Shown here piece after piece: positions 28,379 to 38,027 of a stretch of DNA of 64,000 nt (the stretch's first letter is position 1; the number at the start of each line of letters is the position of its first letter). Under the pieces are notes generated by a model. The model searched no databases and was not told the origin of the DNA. It saw nothing but the letters and a program-made list of their open reading frames with translations. The position numbers were made by a program, and so were the translations under genes. The DNA is taken from contig NZ_CP170453.1 in the NCBI RefSeq assembly GCF_042492175.1, positions 2,666,001-2,730,000 on the forward strand, read 5' to 3'. This DNA is from CAJXSN01 sp947492235 (lineage in GTDB: Bacteria > Pseudomonadota > Alphaproteobacteria > Sphingomonadales > Sphingomonadaceae).

Positions 28379-30292
28379 ATGGCGCTATCCCCTCAATGGC
28401 TGGACGAACTGCGGGCGCGGGTGACTCTGTCCACCGTGATCCAGCGCACGACCAAGCTGCAGAAGGCAGGGCGCGAGTGGAAGGCATGCTGCCCTTTCCA
28501 CAATGAAAGCACGCCCAGCTTTACGGTCAACGACCAGAAGGCGTTTTACCACTGCTTCGGGTGCGGGGCGCATGGCGATGTCATCCGCTGGATGACCGAC
28601 CAGCGCGGCATGGGATTTATGGATGCGGTAAAAGAACTGGCGGCAGAGGCCGGGATGGAAGTCCCCGCCCCTGACCCGGTCGCCGCAAAACGGGCCGAGA
28701 AACGCGCCGAGCTGATCGACGTGACCGTCGCGGCGCAGCAATGGTTCGTCGAGCGGCTGGCTTCCGATGTTGGAGCAAAGGCGCGAAAATATCTCGCCTC
28801 GCGCGGTTTCAGCGACGGCGTGATCCGCGAATTCGGATTCGGCTACGCTCCCGATGATAAACAGGCCCTGCCCGGCGCGCTTGCCAGTTTCGATGAAGCG
28901 ATGCTGGTCGAAAGCGGGATGCGGATCGCGGCCGATGATGGAAATCGATACGACCGCTTCCGCGACCGGCTGATGTTGCCCATTCAGGATGCACGTGGCC
29001 GCGTGATCGCATTTGGCGGCCGGATTCTGGACAAACGGGACGGCGTTGCCAAATATCTCAACAGCCCGGATACGCCGCTCTTCGACAAGGGCTCGACACT
29101 CTACAATCTTTACCGTGCCAGCCCCGCGAGCCGCAAGACGGGTCGTGTGGTCGTCGTCGAAGGTTATATGGATGTAATTGCACTCGCGAATGCGGGGATC
29201 GGGGACGCTGTGGCCCCGCTCGGCACCGCCCTGACGGAGCGCCAGATCGAGCTTCTGTGGCGGATGGTGGAGCGCCCGGTGCTGTGCTTCGATGGCGATG
29301 CCGCGGGCCAGCGCGCCGCAATGCGCGCCGCCACCCGCGCCCTTCCCCTGCTGCGCCCCGGCCATTCGCTGGGTATTGTGCGGATGCCGCAAGGCCTTGA
29401 TCCCGATGACTTTCTTATAGAGCACGGTGCGCCAGCGCTGGAGAAACTGCTCGCGGAACCCGCCAGCCTGCTCGACACGTTGTGGAGCTTTGAACGCGAT
29501 GCGCAGCCGCTCAATAGCCCCGAAGAAAAGGCCGGGCTGAAAGCGCGCCTGCTCGCCCATGTCGATACGATCGAGGATCAGGACATCCGCTCGCTCTATC
29601 GCCGCGAATTGCTCGACCGGTTCTCGGCCTTCGCTTTCCCCAAGCGGGAAAGCAGCTGGCAGGGGCGCAACGGGCAAAAGGGAAATGGCTGGAAAAACCG
29701 CAACTTCCCAGCCCGCCCGGTGACTTCAAGCGCAGCGCGCGCCAGCCTCAAATCGCTTGCTGGCGGGGGCAATCGCGATGCCCTGCTGTCCGGAGTGGTC
29801 GCAGGTTTGCGCCGTTTCCCCGACCAGCTTGACCGCCACTGCGAAGATCTGGCCGACCTGGCCGAGCGTGACCCGAAAGTCGCGGATGTGATAAATCCGC
29901 TACTGGATTCGCTCGAACCGCTTGAAGCAGGCGAGGAAACGCCCATATCGGCCACAACAGGACGTTCAGCGCCCCCGGATAATATTCGTTTCGCCTTCCT
30001 GAGAGAAGGGACAGATCCGCAGGCCGCGCGCGACATTCTGGCCGAAGCCGTTTCGTTGCTGGTCGAAAGGCCTGCGCTGGAGGCTGCTCTTGCGGCCGCC
30101 ACTGCACGTTTTTCCACCGATCCCGAAGGGGCTTTCGCCGATCAGCAAAGATTGCTGAAGCGAAAGCTGGAATTCGATGCACGACTCGGCCAAATGGCAA
30201 GCATGCGGGCTGCAGCCGACGACGAGACGGATGCAGACTCAGGAACAGACACAACAGCGCCCACGCCGGAAACGGCCGATAGCGCACAATGA
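28379..30292 (+). CDS. dnaG: DNA primase
   Basis: A 637-residue primase that makes RNA primers at the replication fork. The N-terminal CHC2 zinc finger is complete (CCPFHNESTPSF and FYHCFGCGAHGD; ligands Cys38, His41, Cys59, Cys62). The catalytic TOPRIM domain shows VVVVEGYMDVIAL and CFDGDAAGQRA. The C-terminal part binds DnaB helicase and is poorly conserved. Start 28379 (MALSPQWLDELRAR) is the family start; a TTG 36 bases upstream is not needed. rpoD follows by 15 bases, the classic macromolecular-synthesis pairing. Confidence 0.97.
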   Translation: MALSPQWLDELRARVTLSTVIQRTTKLQKAGREWKACCPFHNESTPSFTVNDQKAFYHCFGCGAHGDVIRWMTDQRGMGFMDAVKELAAEAGMEVPAPDPVAAKRAEKRAELIDVTVAAQQWFVERLASDVGAKARKYLASRGFSDGVIREFGFGYAPDDKQALPGALASFDEAMLVESGMRIAADDGNRYDRFRDRLMLPIQDARGRVIAFGGRILDKRDGVAKYLNSPDTPLFDKGSTLYNLYRASPASRKTGRVVVVEGYMDVIALANAGIGDAVAPLGTALTERQIELLWRMVERPVLCFDGDAAGQRAAMRAATRALPLLRPGHSLGIVRMPQGLDPDDFLIEHGAPALEKLLAEPASLLDTLWSFERDAQPLNSPEEKAGLKARLLAHVDTIEDQDIRSLYRRELLDRFSAFAFPKRESSWQGRNGQKGNGWKNRNFPARPVTSSAARASLKSLAGGGNRDALLSGVVAGLRRFPDQLDRHCEDLADLAERDPKVADVINPLLDSLEPLEAGEETPISATTGRSAPPDNIRFAFLREGTDPQAARDILAEAVSLLVERPALEAALAAATARFSTDPEGAFADQQRLLKRKLEFDARLGQMASMRAAADDETDADSGTDTTAPTPETADSAQ

Positions 30293-30307
30293 ATTGAAAC
30301 GAGACCT

Positions 30308-32320
30308 ATGGCGTCCAAGGCAAAATCGAAGCAGGCAGAAGATGCTCCCCTGATCGACCTGAATGAATCGTCGATCAAGAAGCTGATCACCAAGGCCAAG
30401 AAGAAGGGCTACGTCACTCTTGATGAGCTGAACTCGGCCCTGCCTGACGATATGGGATCCGACCAGATCGAGGACGTGCAGACCGCGCTGTCCGAAATGG
30501 GCGTGCAGATCGTCGAGAACGACGAAGAAGCCGAAGCCCGCGCGGAGAAAGAAAACGAGGTCGCGGAAATCGCGGTCGACGGTTCCAAGGACCCCGCGAA
30601 GAAACCGGTCGAGAAGACCAAGAAGCTGGCCGCTGGCGAGCGGACCGATGATCCGGTGCGCATGTACTTGCGCGAAATGGGCGCGGTGGAACTGCTCAGC
30701 CGCGAAGGCGAGATCGCCATTGCCAAGCGTATCGAGGCCGGCCGCGACATGATGATCATGGGCCTGTGCGAAAGCCCGATCACCTTCCACGCCATTATCC
30801 AGTGGTCCGAAGCGCTGAATGCCGAGGAAATGCAGCTGCGCGAGATCCTCGATCTCGATGCCATGCTGTCGAAAGAACCGCCGCCGGAGAAAATGGCCGA
30901 GGACGCCGAAGACGATGACGACGGCGAAATCTCGGAAGAAAATACCGGCCCGACCATCGTTGATGACGAGGACGATTCCGACGACGACAGCGAAGACGAG
31001 GATGGCGAAGAGGGTTCCTCCAAGAAGAAGGACGAAGAAGAGGAAGAGGACAACACCATGTCCCTTGCTCAGATGGAAGCGGCGCTGAAGCCCGATGCCA
31101 TCGAGCGCTTTGCCCGCATCACCGGCCTGTTCAAGAAGTTCGAAAAGCTCCAGATCGAGCGGGTCGAAACCTTGGGCCGCGGCGAGGCTTTCTCGCCCGC
31201 CAAGGAGAAGAAATACGAGGCGCTGAGCGAAGAGCTGACCGCCGAGGTGGAAAGCATGCAGTTCCACGCGACCAAGATCGAATTCCTGGTCGACAACCTT
31301 TATGCCTTTAACCGCCGCCTGACTGCGCTGGGAGGCCAGATGCTGCGCCTGGCCGAGCGCCACAAGGTCAAGCGCGCCGACTTCCTGCAGGCCTATATCG
31401 GCAACGAGCTGGACGATAACTGGCTGAAAGAGCGGGTCAAAAAGGATAAGAAATGGGCTGCCTTCGCCGAGAAGGAAGGCGCGTCTGTCGAGCGTATCCG
31501 CGCGGAGATCGCTGACATTGCCAGCGCCACCGGCATGAGCCTGCCCGAGTTCCGCCGCATCGTGAACATGGTGCAGAAGGCGGAGCGCGAGGCACGCATT
31601 GCGAAGAAGGAAATGGTCGAGGCGAACCTGCGCCTGGTTATCTCCATCGCCAAGAAATACACCAATCGCGGCCTGCAATTCCTTGATCTTATTCAGGAAG
31701 GCAATATCGGCCTGATGAAGGCGGTCGACAAGTTCGAGTATCGCCGGGGCTACAAGTTCAGCACCTACGCCACGTGGTGGATCCGTCAGGCAATCACCCG
31801 CTCGATTGCCGATCAGGCGCGCACGATCCGTATTCCGGTCCATATGATCGAGACGATCAACAAGCTGGTGCGCACGTCACGCCAGTTCCTGCACGAGCAG
31901 GGCCGCGAGCCGACGCCGGAAGAGATGGCCGAGCGCCTCTCCATGCCGCTCGAGAAGGTCCGCAAGGTGATGAAGATTGCCAAGGAGCCAATCAGCCTCG
32001 AAACGCCTATAGGCGACGAGGAAGATTCGCATCTGGGCGATTTCATCGAGGACAAGAACGCGATCATCCCTGTGGATGCGGCGATTCAGGCGAACCTGAA
32101 GGAAACCGTCACCCGCGTGCTCGCCTCCCTCACCCCGCGCGAGGAACGCGTTCTGCGCATGCGCTTCGGTATCGGCATGAACACCGATCACACGCTGGAG
32201 GAAGTCGGCCAGCAGTTCAGCGTGACCCGCGAACGTATTCGCCAGATCGAAGCGAAAGCACTGCGCAAGCTGAAGCATCCGAGCCGGTCGCGGAAGATGC
32301 GGAGCTTCCTCGACCAGTGA
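30308..32320 (+). CDS. rpoD: RNA polymerase primary sigma factor RpoD
   Basis: A 670-residue housekeeping sigma factor. Region 1.1 is at residues 1-85, region 1.2 at DPVRMYLREMGAVELLSREG, and region 2 at NLRLVISIAKKYTNRGLQFL and YATWWIRQAITRSI (-10 recognition). Regions 3 and 4 end with TLEEVGQQFSVTRERIRQIE (-35 recognition). The non-conserved region between 1.2 and 2.1 holds an extreme acidic stretch (about residues 199-249, mostly Asp/Glu/Ser with one Lys cluster). It follows dnaG by 15 bases and its stop overlaps the GTG of the next gene. Confidence 0.98.
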   Translation: MASKAKSKQAEDAPLIDLNESSIKKLITKAKKKGYVTLDELNSALPDDMGSDQIEDVQTALSEMGVQIVENDEEAEARAEKENEVAEIAVDGSKDPAKKPVEKTKKLAAGERTDDPVRMYLREMGAVELLSREGEIAIAKRIEAGRDMMIMGLCESPITFHAIIQWSEALNAEEMQLREILDLDAMLSKEPPPEKMAEDAEDDDDGEISEENTGPTIVDDEDDSDDDSEDEDGEEGSSKKKDEEEEEDNTMSLAQMEAALKPDAIERFARITGLFKKFEKLQIERVETLGRGEAFSPAKEKKYEALSEELTAEVESMQFHATKIEFLVDNLYAFNRRLTALGGQMLRLAERHKVKRADFLQAYIGNELDDNWLKERVKKDKKWAAFAEKEGASVERIRAEIADIASATGMSLPEFRRIVNMVQKAEREARIAKKEMVEANLRLVISIAKKYTNRGLQFLDLIQEGNIGLMKAVDKFEYRRGYKFSTYATWWIRQAITRSIADQARTIRIPVHMIETINKLVRTSRQFLHEQGREPTPEEMAERLSMPLEKVRKVMKIAKEPISLETPIGDEEDSHLGDFIEDKNAIIPVDAAIQANLKETVTRVLASLTPREERVLRMRFGIGMNTDHTLEEVGQQFSVTRERIRQIEAKALRKLKHPSRSRKMRSFLDQ

Positions 32321-32904
32321 GGAAGCTCGCAACCTTCGCCTCGCTCGTGCTGGCAAGTCTCGCCCTGCCGGTCACGGCCGCCACGGCGCAGGACGCACTC
32401 GTGGCGGAAGACGTCTCTCCCAATGCACTACGCGTCGCTCGCGAGGTCGTCGATGCAATGTATCCGCCTGAAACGCGAGAGGATTCTTTAGTCGCGATGG
32501 CCCAGTCAATGGGAGCGCAAGTGGCGGGCACGATGGACCTTGACGTCATCGAAGATGCAGGCGCGCGAAGGGTTATCGAAGAAAGCTTGGCGCAAGGCTT
32601 GGCCGATATGCGCCCTCTCCTTGCAGAACATATACCCGTGATGCTTGAAGCGACCGCCGTTGCATATGCCGATACGTTCGCTCTGGCCGAGCTGGTCGCT
32701 ATCCGAGATTTCTCGCGCACACTTGCTGGTTCAGCGTTCTTTGAGCGTTCTACGTCTCTTGTCAGCCACCCTGCGTTGGTAGCTGTGAACGAACCCTATT
32801 TTCAGGAGATTCAGGTTTTCTCGCGGACATTGCAGATGCAGATCATAAACAATCTGGAAGCCTATTTCCTCGAGCAGGAAGAAGACCGTCAGGATCCTGC
32901 CTGA
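32317..32904 (+). CDS. Secreted DUF2059-type protein
   Basis: A 195-residue exported protein starting with GTG (32317) that overlaps the rpoD stop (GTGA). The signal peptide is KLATFASLVLASLALPVTAATAQ. The body is helical, and the part FALAELVAIRDFSRTLAGSAFFERS resembles the DUF2059 core, in which a helix precedes a conserved F..S..G segment. Function unknown. Coupling to rpoD suggests constitutive expression. Confidence 0.75.
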   Translation: MRKLATFASLVLASLALPVTAATAQDALVAEDVSPNALRVAREVVDAMYPPETREDSLVAMAQSMGAQVAGTMDLDVIEDAGARRVIEESLAQGLADMRPLLAEHIPVMLEATAVAYADTFALAELVAIRDFSRTLAGSAFFERSTSLVSHPALVAVNEPYFQEIQVFSRTLQMQIINNLEAYFLEQEEDRQDPA

Positions 32905-33068
32905 ATCGCTGGCGCGCAAAGGATATCTCTTCCTTAGGGCTCTCGAAACCGGCAACAGTCGCGCGGCTGGCCATTGTGATCCGCAAGGCTCGCGTTCCAT
33001 TGTGAGAGGAGCGCCGTAACCATCTGCCGCATTAAAGGTATGACGCTAGAGAGAATTGGGGTTCGCCT

Positions 33069-33689
33069 ATGCCAACCATAGCCATCGTCAGCCAAAAGGG
33101 CGGCTCCGGTAAAACCACCCTCGCTCTGCATCTGGCCGCTGCGGCGACGCATGTTGGCAAGGACTCGGTCATTATCGATACCGATCCGCAGGCTACGGCG
33201 GCGGCTTGGGGTGACTGGCGGGGCGATTATTATCCGCTCGTCGAAACGAGCCCTCCGGCACGTCTTGCCCGGACCATCGACAAGGCCGTCCGTCAGGGCG
33301 CGCATATGGTGGTGATCGACACCCCGCCCCATGCCGAAGCGGCAATGCGCGAGGCGATCAAGGCCGCCGATCTGGTGCTGATCCCGAGCCGCCCGCGCGC
33401 CTTTGATCTGCACGCGCTCGAAGGCGTCGCAGAGATGCTAGCCTTCGCCAAAAAGCCCGCCTTTGTTGTCCTGAACGCAGTCCCGGGCGGCGCGACCCGT
33501 CAAATAGCCGAAGCGAGCGATGCCGCCGCAGAACTCGGCCTCAAAGTCTGCCCGGTCACATTCGGCGAGCGCGCGGACTTCCACCGCTCTTCAGCCAAAG
33601 GCGAAGTCGCCGCCGAAATCGACGCCGAGGGCAAGGCTGCGCTGGAGGCCAAGAAGCTCTGGCAATGGGTCAATAAGCAGCTCGGCTAA
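33069..33689 (+). CDS. Orphan ParA/MinD-family ATPase
   Basis: A 206-residue ParA-like ATPase with the deviant Walker A motif KGGSGKTT (residues 10-17), a Walker A' DTDPQATA and Walker B MVVIDTPPHAE. It lacks an N-terminal HTH, so it is of the short ParA type, which positions cargo by nucleoid gradients. No ParB or centromere-like repeats are nearby, so it is not the chromosome-partition pair; a cargo such as a chemoreceptor cluster, pole or storage body is possible but not shown. Its 3' end overlaps the convergent M28 peptidase gene by four bases. Confidence 0.88.
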   Translation: MPTIAIVSQKGGSGKTTLALHLAAAATHVGKDSVIIDTDPQATAAAWGDWRGDYYPLVETSPPARLARTIDKAVRQGAHMVVIDTPPHAEAAMREAIKAADLVLIPSRPRAFDLHALEGVAEMLAFAKKPAFVVLNAVPGGATRQIAEASDAAAELGLKVCPVTFGERADFHRSSAKGEVAAEIDAEGKAALEAKKLWQWVNKQLG

Positions 33690-35377
33690 CCCTTCAGGCT
33701 TTCATAATCCGCAACCGTGTCGGCCACCGGATCGAGCCGGACGAACAGCGCGACGGCTGTTGCCGCAAACAGGCAAAGCACGGCCACACCCATCGCAGTC
33801 CGGCCCTTCACCGCCGGCATCAGCAGCCCCAGAACGGGAATTGCGAATGCCGCCAACAGCGCGGCGAGCGATGGCATGGTCGGCCCCACACCCTGCATCA
33901 ACTGGTGCCCGTATTGCAGCAGAAAGCCGCCTGCAATTGCGCCACCGATGATCTTGGGTGCCGCGTCCCAAGGCTTCGGCAGGAAATGGGCCGCCACAGT
34001 GGCGACGCCTGTCACCAGCAACGGGAACACGATGATGAAGGCAGTGGTCGGCGCGAGGATTTGTGCCGCCAGCGCGATCACGAGGCCAAACGCACTGCCC
34101 TTGCGCCCGGCCCATAGCGGGGCCGTTGCCGCCAAGATACCGGCGCAGATCAACAGCGCCTGTGCCTCCAGCATGGGGATCGCTGCGAGCCTGTCGTAAT
34201 AAGCATCGGGCACCGACGAGCCGGACACCCAATTGAGCGCGTAAAGCAGGCCCCCGCCCCCGACAATCACGCCTAGTGAAGCTCCGACAGAGCGCCACAC
34301 GCGGTTGGTCCTGCCGCCGCTATTCTCGTTCGTCCTCAGCGCGTAAAGATGCAGCGCAGCGGTAAGGGCGAGCAACACCCAACCCACCACTGCGCCATAA
34401 TGGATCAGCAAAAGCCCAAACAGATCGAAGAACGTCCGGTTGGGCGCGGCCTCTGGCAACGCCTCTGCATTCCCAAGCGCACGGGTCAGCGCGAGCGTCT
34501 GCTGCCCCATATCCTGCACCGAACCCTGATCGAGATTTTCCGGGGTCGCCAGCGGCGAATGGTACAGGCCGGGCCTACCGATGAAAGAAAGATTGTAAGC
34601 CACCAGCGGCAATTCCAGCGCAGGGGTCAGGTCGGTATCGTTAGGCAGGGTCTCGTAAACGAAAGTCGCCAGCGATGATCCGCCCGGCGTGCCTACGGCA
34701 TCCGCATACAGTTCAACCGCTGCGCCATTGTCACGCGAGGTCTGGAAGAGAGTGGTCCGCCCGCCTCCGCCGCGCGCTTCGACATTGACGACCGCGCCAA
34801 CTCTCTCCCGCAGCGGGTTCTCGCCAAAGAACTGCCGCGCACCGACCAGGCCCAGCTCTTCGGCATCCGTGATGAAGGCGACCACGTCACGTTCCAGCTG
34901 GCCTTGAGCAGTAGAGGCCCGCAAGCTCTCGATGATCGCCACTACGCCCGCAGTATCGTCCGGCGCGCCCGGCGAATTCCACACCGTATCGTGATGCGCC
35001 ATCAGCATGATTGCTGGCTTGGTCCGGTCCCGCCCCGGCAACGTGGCGATGATGTTGGTGAAGGTCAGGCTGTCGGGCCGTGTGCCGCTCCAATGCCCGA
35101 ATTTGTCCAGACCGCGCTCCGGCACCTGCCCCTCCGTGGTGGTCACTTCCATGCCCAGCGCTTCGAACCGGGCGATAATGTGCGTACGAACCTCGGCATT
35201 CTCAGGCGACCCGGTGACGTGCGGCTGCGCGGCGATAATCGCCACATCCTGCATCGCCCGCGCGGCGGAAAACTCGGTCTCCGGCGCATCGGCACCAACC
35301 GGCGCGGGCGGCGTCGTGCCGACAATTGCCAGCGCGAACGCCCCCAGAAGAGCTGCAAAGAATGTCCAGATGCGCAT
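33686..35377 (-). CDS. M28 family membrane-anchored aminopeptidase
   Basis: A 563-residue protein with an N-terminal signal/anchor (residues 1-25), a zinc peptidase domain (about 40-300) and eight or so C-terminal membrane helices. Zinc-site motifs are AHHDTVWNSPGAPDDTAG (His, bridging Asp), TDAEELGLVGA (general-base Glu and ligand Glu) and NVEARGGGG. This layout resembles eukaryotic Fxna/vacuolar M28 membrane peptidases. The start at 35377 (MRIWTFFAALLG) gives the signal; the frame is open to 35620 but that part is not protein-like. It probably trims peptides in the periplasm. Confidence 0.9.
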   Translation of the reverse strand: MRIWTFFAALLGAFALAIVGTTPPAPVGADAPETEFSAARAMQDVAIIAAQPHVTGSPENAEVRTHIIARFEALGMEVTTTEGQVPERGLDKFGHWSGTRPDSLTFTNIIATLPGRDRTKPAIMLMAHHDTVWNSPGAPDDTAGVVAIIESLRASTAQGQLERDVVAFITDAEELGLVGARQFFGENPLRERVGAVVNVEARGGGGRTTLFQTSRDNGAAVELYADAVGTPGGSSLATFVYETLPNDTDLTPALELPLVAYNLSFIGRPGLYHSPLATPENLDQGSVQDMGQQTLALTRALGNAEALPEAAPNRTFFDLFGLLLIHYGAVVGWVLLALTAALHLYALRTNENSGGRTNRVWRSVGASLGVIVGGGGLLYALNWVSGSSVPDAYYDRLAAIPMLEAQALLICAGILAATAPLWAGRKGSAFGLVIALAAQILAPTTAFIIVFPLLVTGVATVAAHFLPKPWDAAPKIIGGAIAGGFLLQYGHQLMQGVGPTMPSLAALLAAFAIPVLGLLMPAVKGRTAMGVAVLCLFAATAVALFVRLDPVADTVADYESLKG

Positions 35378-35539
35378 CAAGTCCGGTCCCTTTCGTCCGA
35401 AAGGAACCTGCGCCAGAATGGCCTGCGTGGCAACTGGCAGCACCATCCGCCCGCCGCAATACCCAGCGCCCCAAAACGCGGCTGAAAAGACCAAGGTCGG
35501 GGGTGGAGAGAATCGCTCGCCTGCCCTAAGGCAACCCGC

Positions 35540-35974
35540 ATGCGCATCGCCATCGCCTCCGACCACGCCGCCCTGTCCATGAAAGCCGAGCTGCGTGAGT
35601 GGCTGGTCGAAAACGGACACGAAGTCGCCGATCTGGGCCCCGAGAGCGGCGACAGCGTCGATTACCCCGATTTCGGTTACAAGCTCGCGAGTGTCGTCGC
35701 CGATGGCACGGCAGAGCGCGGTATCGCCCTGTGCGGCAGCGGCATCGGCATTTCGATGAGCGTCAATCGCAACCCGGATGTGCGCTGCGCTCTGGTTTCA
35801 GAACCGCTCTCCGCTGCCCTTGCCCGCGAACATAATGATGCAAACTGCCTCGCCATGGGTGCGCGGCTGACCGGCATGGACATGGCCAAGGCCTGCGTCA
35901 CAGCCTTCCTAGAAACCGAATTCGCCGGAGGCCGCCACCAGCGCCGCGTCGACAAGCTTTCCAACCCTTCCTGA
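35540..35974 (+). CDS. rpiB: Ribose-5-phosphate isomerase B
   Basis: A 144-residue RpiB/LacAB-family isomerase interconverting ribose 5-phosphate and ribulose 5-phosphate, the RibB substrate. Substrate-binding SDHAALSMK and the active-site Cys65 in CGSGIGISMSVN are present, and EHNDANCLAMGARL is the conserved second half. The C terminus (GGRHQRRVDKL) is typical. glyA follows by 27 bases; the two are a frequent pair in this group. Confidence 0.94.
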   Translation: MRIAIASDHAALSMKAELREWLVENGHEVADLGPESGDSVDYPDFGYKLASVVADGTAERGIALCGSGIGISMSVNRNPDVRCALVSEPLSAALAREHNDANCLAMGARLTGMDMAKACVTAFLETEFAGGRHQRRVDKLSNPS

Positions 35975-36001
35975 CCCAATCCCTTCTGACAGAGACAGAC
36001 C

Positions 36002-37318
36002 ATGAGCACAGCCCCAGCCTCCGCAAGCGAAACCGACATCATGGCCCGTTTCTGGCATGACGATCTTGCCGCAGCCGACCCCGACATCGCTCAGGCCGTC
36101 CAGAACGAACTCGCCCGTCAGCAGGATAAGATCGAACTGATCGCCAGCGAGAACATCGCCAGCAAGGCTGTGCTGGAGGCCGCGGGCAGTGTCTTCACCA
36201 ACAAATATGCCGAGGGGTATCCGGGCAAGCGCTATTATGGTGGCTGCGATTACGCGGATGTGGTGGAAACGTTGGCGATCGACCGGGCGAAGGAACTCTT
36301 CGGCTGCAATTTCGCCAACGTCCAGCCCAATAGCGGAAGCCAGATGAACCAGGCGGTGTTTCTAGCTTTGCTGGAACCGGGCGACACCTTCATGGGTCTG
36401 GACCTCAATTCCGGCGGCCACCTGACCCATGGCAGCCCCGTCAATATGAGCGGCAAGTGGTTCAACCCCGTCGCCTATGGTGTGCGGCAGGAGGACGAGC
36501 AGATCGACATGGACGCGGTCATGGCAACCGCGAAAGAGCACAAGCCCAAGCTCATTATCGCAGGCGGCACCGCCTATTCGCGGGTCTGGGACTGGGCCGC
36601 GTTCCGCAAGGTGGCGGACGAGGTTGGCGCAATCCTGATGGTCGATATGAGCCACATCTCCGGCCTGGTGGCAGGCGGCGCGCACCCCTCCCCCTTCCCG
36701 CACGCCGACGTTGTCACCACCACCACTCACAAATCGCTGCGCGGTCCGCGTTCGGGCGTGATCCTGTGGAATGACGAGGAACTGACCAAGCCGCTCAACA
36801 TGGCGGTATTTCCCGGCATGCAGGGCGGCCCGCTGATGCATATCGTCGCAGCCAAAGCTGTGGCGTTCCGCGAGGCTTTGCGCCCCGAGTTCAAGTCCTA
36901 CGCCGCGAGCGTCGTCGAGAATGCCCGAGCACTCGCTGCCAGTCTGGAAGAGAACGGCCTGCGAATCGTGTCAGGCGGCACGGACAACCACTCCATGCTG
37001 GTCGACCTGTCGGCCAAGGACGTGACCGGCAAGGCCGCCGAGAAAGGCCTCGACCGCGCATGGCTCACCTGCAACAAGAACGGCATTCCGTTCGATACGC
37101 GCAGCCCGTTTGTGACCAGCGGCATTCGCCTCGGCACACCGGCAGGGACCACGCGCGGCTTCGGCCCTGCTGAATTCCGCACTGTTGGCCGACTGATTGC
37201 CGAAGTGGTCGACGGCCTCGCAAAGAACGGCCCCGAAGGCGATGCCCAGATCGAAGAGCGCGTGCGCGGCGAAGTTTCGACGCTTTGCGCAGCCTTCCCC
37301 GTATATCCAGGACGATAG
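36002..37318 (+). CDS. glyA: Serine hydroxymethyltransferase
   Basis: A 438-residue PLP enzyme interconverting serine and glycine with tetrahydrofolate, the main source of one-carbon units. The PLP-binding lysine is Lys244 in TTTTHKSLRGPRSG. Other family segments are ENIASKAVLEAAGSVFTNKY, EGYPGKRYYGGCDYAD and VDMSHISGLVAGG. The N terminus is about 13 residues longer than the E. coli enzyme, and Met14 is an alternative start. It is followed by a small membrane protein and nrdR within 230 bases. Confidence 0.97.
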   Translation: MSTAPASASETDIMARFWHDDLAAADPDIAQAVQNELARQQDKIELIASENIASKAVLEAAGSVFTNKYAEGYPGKRYYGGCDYADVVETLAIDRAKELFGCNFANVQPNSGSQMNQAVFLALLEPGDTFMGLDLNSGGHLTHGSPVNMSGKWFNPVAYGVRQEDEQIDMDAVMATAKEHKPKLIIAGGTAYSRVWDWAAFRKVADEVGAILMVDMSHISGLVAGGAHPSPFPHADVVTTTTHKSLRGPRSGVILWNDEELTKPLNMAVFPGMQGGPLMHIVAAKAVAFREALRPEFKSYAASVVENARALAASLEENGLRIVSGGTDNHSMLVDLSAKDVTGKAAEKGLDRAWLTCNKNGIPFDTRSPFVTSGIRLGTPAGTTRGFGPAEFRTVGRLIAEVVDGLAKNGPEGDAQIEERVRGEVSTLCAAFPVYPGR

Positions 37319-37322
37319 ACCC

Positions 37323-37544
37323 ATGACCGACAAACCCACAAACGAAGGCCCTCAATGGGTCGAGGATGCGAAGGCCGAAGCCTCCGGCATGGCGAAAGAG
37401 GGGATGAAGCATCCCTCCACAAAGCCAGTGCTGGCCGGCGCGGCCATTGGCGGACTGGCGGGCGCATTGTTGCCTGTGCTGACACTGCCTGTCGGGATTG
37501 CAGCGGGCGCAGCTTATGCGTTCTACAACCGGATCAAACGGTAG
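37323..37544 (+). CDS. Small glycine-zipper membrane protein
   Basis: A 73-residue protein four bases after glyA. A charged N terminus (about 30 residues, with MAKEGMKHPSTKP) leads into one hydrophobic Gly/Ala-rich helical hairpin (VLAGAAIGGLAGALLPVLTL then PVGIAAGAAYAFY) and a basic end. AGGA lies about ten bases upstream of the ATG. Function unknown; its position between glyA and nrdR suggests cotranscription. Confidence 0.7.
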   Translation: MTDKPTNEGPQWVEDAKAEASGMAKEGMKHPSTKPVLAGAAIGGLAGALLPVLTLPVGIAAGAAYAFYNRIKR

Positions 37545-37547
37545 CGC

Positions 37548-38027
37548 ATGCGGTGCCCCTTCTGTGCGCATGACGACAGCCAGGTAAAAGACAGCCGCCC
37601 TGCAGAGGACAATGCGGCGATCCGGCGTCGCCGCCAATGCTCGTCTTGCGGAGCGCGCTTTACGACATTCGAACGTGTGCAATTGCGCGAAGTCACTGTG
37701 GTGAAATCCGGTGACCGCAAGCAGGCCTTCGACCGGGTGAAGCTGGAACAATCCATCGCCCTCGCCTGCCGCAAGCGCGATGTATCCGCCGAACAGATCG
37801 ACCAGCTTGTCTCAGGCATTCAGCGTCAGGTGGAGACGACTGGCGAAAGCGAAATCGCCTCGCACCGGATCGGCGAGATGGTGATGGACGGACTGCGCCA
37901 GCTCGATAGCGTGGCCTATATCCGTTTCGCCTCGGTCTATCGCGATTTCAGCGAAGCGCGCGACTTCGAGGAGTTTGCCAGCACGGTGCAGGACGCAGCG
38001 AAGGGCGGAAACGGCGATGGCGAATAA
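37548..38027 (+). CDS. nrdR: Transcriptional repressor NrdR
   Basis: A 159-residue regulator of ribonucleotide reductase genes. The N-terminal zinc ribbon is complete (MRCPFCAHDDSQVKDSR and RQCSSCGARFTTFERV), followed by the ATP-cone (residues about 50-140) that senses ATP/dATP. It begins three bases after the small membrane gene and overlaps the methyltransferase start by eleven bases. The target NrdR boxes would be at nrd genes outside the window. Confidence 0.97.
   Translation: MRCPFCAHDDSQVKDSRPAEDNAAIRRRRQCSSCGARFTTFERVQLREVTVVKSGDRKQAFDRVKLEQSIALACRKRDVSAEQIDQLVSGIQRQVETTGESEIASHRIGEMVMDGLRQLDSVAYIRFASVYRDFSEARDFEEFASTVQDAAKGGNGDGE

Noticed and set aside
30239..31843. Minus-strand open frame opposite rpoD
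   Set aside because: Shadow of RpoD; hydrophobic look results from the complement of the acidic tract.
33069..33689. Replication origin or plasmid partition locus at the ParA gene
   Set aside because: No ParB, parS or DnaA-box cluster; surrounding genes are ordinary chromosomal ones.
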